The translations under genes and the position numbers were made by a program. This document shows positions 43,792 to 51,810 of a DNA stretch of 64,000 nt, one piece after another (position 1 is the stretch's first letter; each line of letters opens with the position of its first letter). The DNA lies in NCBI GenBank assembly GCA_036490215.1, contig DASXEH010000056.1, positions 1 to 64,000 of the forward strand, read 5' to 3'. This DNA is from JASHSH01 sp036490215. Its GTDB lineage: Bacteria; Pseudomonadota; Alphaproteobacteria; Rhodospirillales; Magnetospirillaceae. The notes below the pieces were generated by a model, which did not search any database, was not told the origin of the DNA, and saw only the letters and a program-made list of their open reading frames with translations.

Positions 43792-43825
43792 ACTGCGCCC
43801 GCTTTTCCACGCCCGGAGCCTGCTA

Positions 43826-44071
43826 TTGGCCGACATACCCGCCGACATCGCTAAAATGAGTTTCGAAGACGCCCTGAAGGAGCTTGAGGGCATCGTCCGC
43901 CAGCTCGAAGAAGGCAAGGGCAAACTCGACGAAGCCATCGACGCCTATACCCGCGGCGCCTTGCTCAAGCGCCATTGCGAAACCAAATTGGCCGAAGCCG
44001 AGGCGCGCATCGAACGCATCGTGCTCGGCCCCGACGGTAGCGTCTCCACCGCCCCCGCCAATATCGGCTGA
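43826..44071 (+). CDS. xseB: Exodeoxyribonuclease VII small subunit
   Basis: 81 aa from TTG 43826 (ADIPADIAKMSFEDALKELE), with GGAG seven bases upstream; the longer frame into the preceding gene is unlikely. Hallmarks LEGIVRQLEEGKGKLDEAIDAY and GALLKRHCETKLAEAE. Forms ExoVII with XseA, which is not in the window. First gene of the xseB-ispA-dxs operon. Confidence 0.92.
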   Translation: MADIPADIAKMSFEDALKELEGIVRQLEEGKGKLDEAIDAYTRGALLKRHCETKLAEAEARIERIVLGPDGSVSTAPANIG

Positions 44072-44083
44072 GGATCTGAATCG

Positions 44084-44971
44084 ATGACCGGGCTTGCCGA
44101 CGCCATGGGCGCCTCCGCCAAGGCGGTGACCGCGCAACTCGACCGCCTTCTCCCTATCGGCGACGGCCCCGAGAACCGGCTGCGCGAAGCGATGCGCTAT
44201 GCGGCCTTGGAGGGCGGCAAACGCCTGCGCCCGTTCCTGGTCACAGAAACATCACGGTTGTTCAACGTATCGCCCACATCGAGCCTGCGCGTCGCCGCGG
44301 CGATCGAGATGGTCCATTGCTATTCGCTGGTCCATGACGATCTACCGGCCATGGACGACGACGATCTGCGCCGCGGCCGGCCGACCGTCCATAAACAATA
44401 CGACGAGGCCACTGCCATCCTGGCGGGCGATGCGCTGCTTACCCGCGCCTTCGAAGTTCTGGGCGGCGACGACACCCATAGCGACCCGAAAGTACGCTGT
44501 GATTTGGTGGTCGAACTGGCCTCGGCCTCGGGCGATTTCGGTATGGTGGCCGGCCAGATGCTCGACCTGCTGGCCGAGAATTTGAAACTCGACATGCCTG
44601 AGATTACCCGCCTGCAACAAATGAAAACCGGGCGACTGATCGCTTTTTCCTGTGAGGCCGGCGGCATCCTGGGAAAGGCCCCGGCACGGCAAAGACAAGC
44701 CTTAAAAGCGTATGCCCATGATATCGGGCTCGCATTCCAAATCGCCGACGATCTCCTTGACGTAGAAGGCGATCAGGCTACCGTGGGCAAGGCCGTCCGC
44801 AAGGACGCCGAAGCCGGTAAAGCGACCTTTGTGTCACTGCTTGGTATCGACCGGGCAAAGGCGCAGGCCGATATGCTGGCAGCCCAGGCCGTCGCCCACC
44901 TGGAGTGTTTCGACGAAACGGCCGACGCTCTGCGCCAAACGGCGCGCTTCATTGTCGAGCGCAAATCCTAG
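44084..44971 (+). CDS. ispA: Farnesyl/geranylgeranyl diphosphate synthase
   Basis: 295 aa trans-prenyltransferase that condenses IPP with allylic diphosphates. First Asp-rich motif SLVHDDLPAMDDDDLRRGRP, GGKRLRP for IPP binding, and second motif FQIADDLLDVEGD. The two residues before the first motif (CYSLVHDD) lack bulky aromatic at the fifth position upstream, so chain length is uncertain between C15 and C20; context favours the IspA role. Twelve bp after xseB. Confidence 0.93.
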   Translation: MTGLADAMGASAKAVTAQLDRLLPIGDGPENRLREAMRYAALEGGKRLRPFLVTETSRLFNVSPTSSLRVAAAIEMVHCYSLVHDDLPAMDDDDLRRGRPTVHKQYDEATAILAGDALLTRAFEVLGGDDTHSDPKVRCDLVVELASASGDFGMVAGQMLDLLAENLKLDMPEITRLQQMKTGRLIAFSCEAGGILGKAPARQRQALKAYAHDIGLAFQIADDLLDVEGDQATVGKAVRKDAEAGKATFVSLLGIDRAKAQADMLAAQAVAHLECFDETADALRQTARFIVERKS

Positions 44972-44990
44972 ACAGACGCATGGTAAACGC

Positions 44991-46901
44991 ATGAAGAACA
45001 GCCGCATCCTCGATCTCGTCGCCAGCCCCGCCGACATACGCGCGTTGAGTAACGACGAACTGCGTCAACTAGCCGACGAACTGCGCCAGGAACTGGTCGA
45101 AGTCGTTTCGGTCACCGGCGGCCATCTTGGCGCCGGGCTGGGCGTGGTCGAACTGACCGTGGCGCTGCACCACGTGTTCAACACACCCGCCGATCGTCTG
45201 ATCTGGGACGTGGGCCACCAGGCCTATCCGCACAAGATTCTGACCGGCCGTCGTGAGCGGATGCGCAGCCTGCGCCGTGGCGGTGGTCTCTCCGGTTTCA
45301 CCCGCCGCAGCGAGAGCGAATACGATCCGTTCGGCGCCGCCCATTCCTCGACCAGCATCTCGGCAGGCTTGGGCATGGCGGCGGCGCGCGATCTCAAGGG
45401 CGGCGGGAACAACGTGATCGCCGTGATCGGCGACGGCGCGATGAGCGCCGGCATGGCCTATGAAGCGCTCAACAATGCGGGCGCGCTGAAGAGCCGGCTG
45501 ATCGTCATCCTCAACGACAACGACATGTCGATCGCGCCGCCGGTGGGCGCGATGAGCGCCTATCTCTCGCGGCTGCTGTCGTCGAAGCCGTATCGTTCGG
45601 TCCGTCAGATCATGAAGGATCTGGCGGCGATGTTTCCGAAGCCGATCGAAGTGGCGGCCAAGCGCGCCGAGGAATACGCGCGCGGCATGGTGACGGGTGG
45701 AACATTATTCGAGGAACTGGGCTTCTATTACGTCGGCCCCGTCGACGGCCATAATCTCGAGCATCTTCTGCCGGTGCTGAAGAATGTGCGCGATGCCGGC
45801 GAAGGTCCGATTCTGGTCCATGTCGTCACCAAGAAGGGCCATGGCTATCCGCCCGCCGAAGCCTCCGCCGACAAATATCACGGCGTCAGCGCTTTCGACG
45901 TTGTCACCGGCAAGCAGGCGCCCGCGAAACCCTCCGCGCCCTCCTACACCTCGGTCTTCGCCAAGGCGCTGATCGCCGAAGCCAGGCACGACGACCGCAT
46001 CGTCGCCATCAACGCGGCAATGCCGAGCGGCACGGGCCTCAACAAGTTCGAGGAATTGTTCCCCAAGCGCTGCTTCGATGTCGGCATCGCCGAACAGCAT
46101 GCGGTGACCTTCGCCGCCGGCATGGCCACCGAAGGCTACAAGCCGTTCTGCGCGATCTATTCGACCTTCCTGCAGCGCGCCTATGACCAGGTGGTGCACG
46201 ATGTGGCGATCCAGAGCCTGCCCGTGCGTTTCGCAATCGACCGCGCTGGCCTTGTAGGCGCCGATGGCGCGACCCATGCCGGCAGTTTCGATCTCGCCTA
46301 TCTCGGCTGCCTGCCGGGTTTCGTGATCATGGCGCCGGCCGATGAGGCTGAACTGATGCATGCGGTGGCCACCTCGGCGGCCATCGACGATCGCCCGAGC
46401 GCGTTTCGCTATCCGCGCGGCGAAGGTACCGGCGTGGCCCTGCCAGAGCGCGGCACGCCGTGGGAAATCGGCAAGGGCCGCATCCTGCGCGAAGGCACAT
46501 CGGTGGCGCTGCTCTCGCTCGGCACGCGTCTCGCCGACTGCCTCAAGGCCGCCGACGAACTGGCTGCGCGCGGGCTGTCGGCAACGGTTGCCGATGCGCG
46601 CTTCGCCAAGCCGCTCGACGAAGAGATGCTGCGCCGCCTCGCCACCAATCATGCCGTGCTGATCACGATCGAAGAAGGTTCGATCGGCGGCTTCGCCACG
46701 CAGGTGATGCACAGCCTCGCGAACCGCGGCTTGCTTGACGGCGGGTTGAAGCTGCGCCCGATGGTACTCCCTGATCGCTTCATCGATCACGACAGCCCGG
46801 CCACTCAGCTCGATCAGGCGGGCCTCACTACGCGCCACATCGTCGCGACCGTGCTGACGGCGCTCGGCATCGAGACCTCGGCGGGAACGGCGCGGGCGTA
46901 A
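44991..46901 (+). CDS. dxs: 1-deoxy-D-xylulose-5-phosphate synthase
   Basis: 636 aa. Thiamine-diphosphate enzyme joining pyruvate and glyceraldehyde 3-phosphate, first step of the MEP isoprenoid pathway. ThDP motif GDGAMSAGMAYEALNNAG and NDNDMSIAPPVGAMS; catalytic His in TGGHLGAGLGVVELTVALH; transketolase middle domain FDVGIAEQHAVTFAAGMA; C-terminal domain ends EGSIGGFATQVMHSL. ATG 44991, 19 bp after ispA, with a weak ribosome site. Confidence 0.96.
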   Translation: MKNSRILDLVASPADIRALSNDELRQLADELRQELVEVVSVTGGHLGAGLGVVELTVALHHVFNTPADRLIWDVGHQAYPHKILTGRRERMRSLRRGGGLSGFTRRSESEYDPFGAAHSSTSISAGLGMAAARDLKGGGNNVIAVIGDGAMSAGMAYEALNNAGALKSRLIVILNDNDMSIAPPVGAMSAYLSRLLSSKPYRSVRQIMKDLAAMFPKPIEVAAKRAEEYARGMVTGGTLFEELGFYYVGPVDGHNLEHLLPVLKNVRDAGEGPILVHVVTKKGHGYPPAEASADKYHGVSAFDVVTGKQAPAKPSAPSYTSVFAKALIAEARHDDRIVAINAAMPSGTGLNKFEELFPKRCFDVGIAEQHAVTFAAGMATEGYKPFCAIYSTFLQRAYDQVVHDVAIQSLPVRFAIDRAGLVGADGATHAGSFDLAYLGCLPGFVIMAPADEAELMHAVATSAAIDDRPSAFRYPRGEGTGVALPERGTPWEIGKGRILREGTSVALLSLGTRLADCLKAADELAARGLSATVADARFAKPLDEEMLRRLATNHAVLITIEEGSIGGFATQVMHSLANRGLLDGGLKLRPMVLPDRFIDHDSPATQLDQAGLTTRHIVATVLTALGIETSAGTARA

Positions 46902-46951
46902 AGCTCCCCGCTTTATCTTCGGCGTACACCCCGGTACGTTGTTCGGGTTCT

Positions 46952-46967
46952 GAGGGAGCTTGTCATT
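46952..46967 (+). promoter_or_regulatory. Shine-Dalgarno before a possible ATT start
   Basis: GAGGGAG at 46952-46958 lies six bases before ATT at 46965, in frame with the TPR/OGT gene. No ATG, GTG or TTG occurs in this frame between the dxs stop and ATG 47022. Confidence 0.45.
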
Positions 46968-47021
46968 TCCGAACCCCCGCCCCCTATCGACGCCGCATTC
47001 GCCGCCGCCAAGCGCGAGCAT

Positions 47022-49412
47022 ATGAGCGGCCAATTGCCGAAGGCGGAAGCGCTGTACCGGGACGTGCTCGGTCAGACGCCCGATCATGCCGACGCACTCT
47101 TTCATCTGGGCATGGTGCTGCACCAGACCGGGCGGCACGAGCCTGCGGTGGATGCGCTCCGTCATGCGATCACCGTCAACGGCAATGTCGCGTCTTATCA
47201 CTCTGTGCTGGGTTCGGTGCTGCAAACGCTGGGGCGCGCGGAAGAGGCCCTGGCCAGCCATCGGCGCGCCGTCGAGCTGATGCCGGAAGCGCCCCAGGCC
47301 CATAACAACCTGGCGATCACACTGAAGGCGCTAGGACGGATCGACCAGGCCGTCGAGAGCTTCCGCCGCACGATCAGCCTCAGCCCGAACATCCCAGAAG
47401 CGCATAACAATCTGGGGCTCGCGCTCGGCGAACTGGGCCGGTACGCGGAGGCCATAACCAGCTATCGCGCGGCCACAGACCTGAAGCCCGATTTCGCCGA
47501 GGCCCATAACGGTTTGGGCTTGGCACTTAAAGAAAATCAGCAGACCGACGAGGCAATCCTATCCTTTCGCCAAACGATCGCCCTGCGTCCAGACGATGCC
47601 GATGCCTACAACAATCTTGGCCTAGCGCTCCAAGACGCAGGACGCTTCGACGAAGCGATCGTCTGCTACCGCAAAGCGGCCGGGCTCGGCCCCGATTCCG
47701 CGGTGGCATACAACAATCTCGGCTTGGTGCTTTGGCAGCTTGGGTTCTACGCGCAAGCCGAAGAGAACTGTCGGCGGGCGATCGCGCTGAAACCTGATCT
47801 TGCATCGGCGCATAACAATTTAGGCATAGCGCTGCGGGACCAAGGCCATGCGCGAGAAGCGCTCGACTGTTTCCACAAGGCGATCGCGCTCCAGCCGGAA
47901 GCGGCCGAACTGTACAGCAATCTTGCGCGGTCACTTGAGGAGGACGGTCGCATCGACGAGGCGATCGCGGCCTACGAGAAGGCCATGGCGTTCAGTCCGA
48001 CGGAGTCCCCGATTCGGAACCAAAGGATCATCCGCCCCGAGGCTTCAATCCAATTGGCTTATCTGAGGCGCGTATGTGGCGATTGGTCGACATTTGATGC
48101 CGACGACAAATACATACGCGACGTGGTGAAAGGGAGCGAGGGTCGCGTCGCTTCTTTCCAATTCCTGTTGTCGACGGCGCCCCTGGCGGAGCAACTGGAA
48201 TGTGCTCGAGCGGAATTTGCGGGATTATCCGTCTCGATCGCGCCCAAGTTTCGGCATGACCGTCGCCCGCGCGCGCAGAGGCTTCGCATCGGATATCTGT
48301 CCGCCGATTTTCGCAACCACGCGGTTGCGTCGCTGATCGCCGAGCTTCTCGAACGTCATGACAGAACGCGCTACGAAATTTTCGGCTATTCCACCGGCCG
48401 CGATGACGGCACCCCGATCCGTAAGCGCATCGAAGCCGGCGTCGATCAGTTTATCGATGCGCATAGCTTGGCCCCCTCGCAACTCGCGGACCGGATGTAC
48501 GGCGACACAATAGATATCCTGATCGATCTCACCGGGTTGACGACGGGCACATATTCTCAGGTCGCCGCCTATCGCCCCGCGCCCATTCAGGTCAACTATC
48601 TTGGTTTCCCCGGCACGATCGGCGCGGACTGCATCGACTATATCGTCGGCGACCCCACAGTCACGCCGATAGAAGATCAAGCCTTCTATGGCGAGAAAAT
48701 CGTTCAATTACCGGATTGCTATCAGCCGAACGACACTGAGCGCACGATCGCAAATACGACGCCGTCGCGCCGCGAACACGGTTTGCCAGAGCATGGCTTC
48801 GTCTTCTGTTGCTTCAGCACCACCCCCAAAATCACGCCGGCTTTCTTCGATATTTGGATGCGTCTGTTGAAGACCGTGCCCGGCAGCGTGCTTTGGCTAC
48901 TGGAGAACAATGACGCGACGGTGCGCAATCTGCGCCGCGAAGCGCAAGCGCGGGGCGTCGATCCTGGCCGGCTGATTTTTGCGTCCCGCATCTCCTCGGC
49001 TGAGCATCTTGCCCGCCATCGCCACGCCGATCTGTTCCTCGACACCCTGCCTTACAACGCCCACACCACCGCCAGCGATGCGCTGTGGGCCGGGCTGCCG
49101 GTCGTGACGTGTATGGGACCGACCTTTGCCGGCCGCGTCGGCGCCAGCCTGCTGCAGGCGATCGATCTGCCGGAACTGATCACCGATTCGCTCGCAGCCT
49201 ACGAAGCCTTAGCGCTCGATCTGGCGCGAAACCCAGACCGTTTGGCGGCTTTGAAAGCTAAGCTTGCGTCACACCGACTGACCACGCCGCTGTTCGATAT
49301 CGGCCGCTTCACCCGCCATCTCGAAGCGGCCTATGACCGCATGTGGGACATCTGGAGCGCCGGCAAACCGCCAGAGCCTTTCGCCGTCGCGTCGATCGCA
49401 GCACGATCCTAG
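47022..49412 (+). CDS. TPR protein with O-GlcNAc-transferase-like (SPINDLY-type) domain
   Basis: 796 aa from ATG 47022. About nine TPR units in residues 1-320 (repeated AHNNLGLAL, YNNLGLALQ), then a glycosyltransferase-41 catalytic region: RIGYLSADFRNHAVASLI, PIQVNYLGFPGTIGADCIDY, HTTASDALWAGLPVVTCMG and FAGRVGASLLQAI. Such proteins glycosylate proteins or envelope components; bacterial acceptors are rarely known. Helix A of the first TPR (AFAAAKREH) is encoded upstream of this ATG, so translation may begin at ATT 46965. The gene follows dxs by 120 bp. Confidence 0.9.
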   Translation: MSGQLPKAEALYRDVLGQTPDHADALFHLGMVLHQTGRHEPAVDALRHAITVNGNVASYHSVLGSVLQTLGRAEEALASHRRAVELMPEAPQAHNNLAITLKALGRIDQAVESFRRTISLSPNIPEAHNNLGLALGELGRYAEAITSYRAATDLKPDFAEAHNGLGLALKENQQTDEAILSFRQTIALRPDDADAYNNLGLALQDAGRFDEAIVCYRKAAGLGPDSAVAYNNLGLVLWQLGFYAQAEENCRRAIALKPDLASAHNNLGIALRDQGHAREALDCFHKAIALQPEAAELYSNLARSLEEDGRIDEAIAAYEKAMAFSPTESPIRNQRIIRPEASIQLAYLRRVCGDWSTFDADDKYIRDVVKGSEGRVASFQFLLSTAPLAEQLECARAEFAGLSVSIAPKFRHDRRPRAQRLRIGYLSADFRNHAVASLIAELLERHDRTRYEIFGYSTGRDDGTPIRKRIEAGVDQFIDAHSLAPSQLADRMYGDTIDILIDLTGLTTGTYSQVAAYRPAPIQVNYLGFPGTIGADCIDYIVGDPTVTPIEDQAFYGEKIVQLPDCYQPNDTERTIANTTPSRREHGLPEHGFVFCCFSTTPKITPAFFDIWMRLLKTVPGSVLWLLENNDATVRNLRREAQARGVDPGRLIFASRISSAEHLARHRHADLFLDTLPYNAHTTASDALWAGLPVVTCMGPTFAGRVGASLLQAIDLPELITDSLAAYEALALDLARNPDRLAALKAKLASHRLTTPLFDIGRFTRHLEAAYDRMWDIWSAGKPPEPFAVASIAARS

Positions 49413-49430
49413 ACGATTACGCCGGAAAGA

Positions 49431-50450
49431 TTACGCCCGGCGCCATCGATGCACGCCGTCGTCTTCGAGCATGCGCGTCACCAGCCCGCGGGTGCGGGCG
49501 TGATGTAGATGGGCCAGCGCCTCGCCCAGCGCGAAGAACACCGTGCGGTCGTCGAGCTGGCGCTTGAACATCACCTTGATCAGATCGGCCGCGGTGATCG
49601 GCTCCTTGCACGTCTCCACCGTCAGCTCGATCCGCTGCTCATGATGCGAGGCCATCGTGTCGATGCGCTTATGCAGGCCGCGGAACGGCAGCCCGTGCGA
49701 GGGCAGCACCAGCGTATTTTCGGGCAGATGGGCGAGATTTTCCAGCGTGGCGAGGTAGAGGCCGAGCGGATCGCCTTCGGGCTCGGTCGGCCACACGGAA
49801 ATATTGGGGCTGATCGACGGCAGAACCTGATCGCCCGAGATCAGCAGGCCCGCTTCGGCGCACCACAGCTGGGCAAGTTCCGGCGAATGCCCCTCGCCGA
49901 TGATCACTTCCCAACGGCGTCCGCCGAGTGCCAACGCTTCGCCGCCCTTGATGCGCGTGTAGCGTGACGGCACCTGCGGCGTGAGCTGCGCATAGCCGTT
50001 GCCGCGCTTGGATGCGAGCGTGATCAGCTCGTCGGAGAATCCAGCGCGCTTATAGAACGGCAGCGAGATGACGTTGAAGTGATCGACCGGCTGCTGACTG
50101 AACCCCAGGCCCATCAGCCATTCGCCCAGCGTCGTCTCCATGGTGAGGCCGAAGCGTTCGGTCAGCCAGTGCGCCAGGCCCATATGGTCGGGATGGAAAT
50201 GGGTGCAGAGCAGCCGCGTCGGCGCACGTCCGCCCATCGGCCCCGTCAGCACACCGTCCCACAACTCGCGGCTCCTGTTGCTGGCCAAGCCCGTATCGAC
50301 GATGGCCCAGGCATCGCCCTCTTCGATCAGCCAGAGATTGATATGGTCAAGCGCAAAGGGCAGCGGCATGCGCAGCCACAGAATCCCAGGGGCGACGGTG
50401 AGGGTGTGTCCCGGCTCAGGGGCGGCGGGAAAGGGCAGGTCCAGTGACAT
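49431..50450 (-). CDS. MBL-fold metallo-hydrolase
   Basis: 339 aa. Metallo-beta-lactamase fold with THFHPDHMG, a second His in GEGHSPE, Asp in LISGDQVLP and His in LPSHGLPF, a complete two-metal site. The C-terminal LACTB2-like winged-helix region (ADLIKVMFKRQLDDRTVFFALGEALAHLHHARTRGLVTR) indicates the group of thioesterase/hydroxyacylglutathione-hydrolase-like enzymes. No signal peptide. Divergent from the SpmAB-like gene. Confidence 0.9.
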   Translation of the reverse strand: MSLDLPFPAAPEPGHTLTVAPGILWLRMPLPFALDHINLWLIEEGDAWAIVDTGLASNRSRELWDGVLTGPMGGRAPTRLLCTHFHPDHMGLAHWLTERFGLTMETTLGEWLMGLGFSQQPVDHFNVISLPFYKRAGFSDELITLASKRGNGYAQLTPQVPSRYTRIKGGEALALGGRRWEVIIGEGHSPELAQLWCAEAGLLISGDQVLPSISPNISVWPTEPEGDPLGLYLATLENLAHLPENTLVLPSHGLPFRGLHKRIDTMASHHEQRIELTVETCKEPITAADLIKVMFKRQLDDRTVFFALGEALAHLHHARTRGLVTRMLEDDGVHRWRRA

Positions 50451-50520
50451 GGCGCCATGCTATAGCAGAGAAAAGACCATGGGTGGGCGCAACTTCTTCC
50501 GAGGTTTCGGCGGTTCTGGA

Positions 50521-51810
50521 ATGAATATTACCTTCCTCGTCATCGTTCTGGCCGCCGTGATCGTGGCGGGGGTGCGCCAAGCCCTTGATCCGGCATCGGG
50601 CGCCATGGAGGCGCTGGGTACGGGCCTGGTCCAGCAGGCCCAGGACGCGGTAACCCTAGGCATCGGCCTGGTCGGTGCGATGGCCCTGTTCCAGGGCGTG
50701 TTGAAAGTGGCCGAGGCGGCGGGGCTGCTGGCGGGCCTCGCCCGGCTGCTGCGCCCCCTGCTCCATCGCCTGTTCCCCGATGTGCCGCCCGATCATCCCG
50801 CCATGGGCGCGATGGTGATGAACGTGGCTGCCAATATGCTCGGCCTCTCCAATGCCGCGACACCGTTCGGCGTGCGCGCGATGCAGGCGCTCGACCGGCT
50901 CAACCCGCGCAAGGGCACGGCCACCAACGCGATGGTGCTGTTCCTGGCGATCAACACCGCGAACGTCACCCTGCTGCCGACCCATGTGATGGCGCTGCGT
51001 GCCGCAGCCGGTTCACACGATCCGGCGGCGGTGATCCTGACGACGCTGATCGCCACCGTGTTTGCCACCGCCACCGCGATCCTGGTGGCGAAGGTGGGGA
51101 ACAGGTGGTGGCCGGCTGGCGATTCTTCGTCGAGTACCCCCCATCCTAACCTTCCCCCTCAAGGGGGGAAGGAATCGGAAGTTCTTCCCCTCCCCCTTGA
51201 GGGGGGAGGGTTAGGGTGGGGGTGGAAATCTATCCTGGCGACAGCCCTCTTCCTCATCTTCCTCGCCGCGATCCTGCTCTGGGGCCGCGTGATCTCGCCG
51301 TGGATTCTGCCACTGCTGCTGGCCGGTGTGTTGCTGCTGGGCGCGATCAAACGCGTGCCGATCTACGAGGCCTTCGTCAAAGGCGCGAAGGATGGTCTCT
51401 GGATCAGCTTGCGCATCATCCCCTATCTGATCGCCGTGCTGGTGGCGGTGGGGCTGTTCCGCACCAGCGGCGCGATGGATTTGCTGATCGCGCCTTTGGG
51501 TCGCGCGCTCGCCCCGCTTGGATTGCCCGCCGAGGCGCTGACCATGGCGGTGCTGCGCACACTGTCGGGCTCGGCTAGTTTCGGCTATCTCGCAACCTTG
51601 CTGAAGGACCCGGCGATCGGCCCCGATTCCTATCTCGGCATGCTGGTCAGCACGCTCTATGGATCGAGCGAGACCACCTTCTATGTGCTGGCGGTGTATT
51701 TCGGCGCGGCGGGCGTGCGCCGCATCAGACATGCGCTGGTGGCAGGACTGGCCGCGGATATCGTTGCGCTGATCGCCGCGACCATCGTCTGCGGCGTGCT
51801 GTACCGCTAG
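50521..51810 (+). CDS. SpmA-SpmB fusion, nucleoside-recognition (Gate) domain membrane protein
   Basis: 429 aa, about nine TM helices. Two Gate domains fused: an SpmA-like half (residues 1-190, MNVAANMLGLSNAATPFGVRAM, INTANVTLLPTHVMALR) and an SpmB-like half (about 240-429, GAKDGLWISLRIIPYLIAVL, SASFGYLATLLKD, STLYGSSETTFYVLAVYFGA). In Bacillus the separate proteins act in spore maturation; in non-sporing bacteria the role is unknown. The 30-residue linker between halves (TPHPNLPPQGGK, PLPLEGGGLGWGW) is translated from an inserted repeat pair. ATG 50479 is an alternative start. Ends overlapping the next, convergent gene by 4 bp. Confidence 0.88.
   Translation: MNITFLVIVLAAVIVAGVRQALDPASGAMEALGTGLVQQAQDAVTLGIGLVGAMALFQGVLKVAEAAGLLAGLARLLRPLLHRLFPDVPPDHPAMGAMVMNVAANMLGLSNAATPFGVRAMQALDRLNPRKGTATNAMVLFLAINTANVTLLPTHVMALRAAAGSHDPAAVILTTLIATVFATATAILVAKVGNRWWPAGDSSSSTPHPNLPPQGGKESEVLPLPLEGGGLGWGWKSILATALFLIFLAAILLWGRVISPWILPLLLAGVLLLGAIKRVPIYEAFVKGAKDGLWISLRIIPYLIAVLVAVGLFRTSGAMDLLIAPLGRALAPLGLPAEALTMAVLRTLSGSASFGYLATLLKDPAIGPDSYLGMLVSTLYGSSETTFYVLAVYFGAAGVRRIRHALVAGLAADIVALIAATIVCGVLYR
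51136..51223. repeat. Family-1 repeat pair inside a coding sequence, tails outward
   Basis: Inverted copy 51136-51172 and forward copy 51187-51223, 14 bp apart. Located within the SpmA-SpmB fusion gene in an open frame. Tail orientation is opposite to that at 25.2 kb. Confidence 0.88.
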
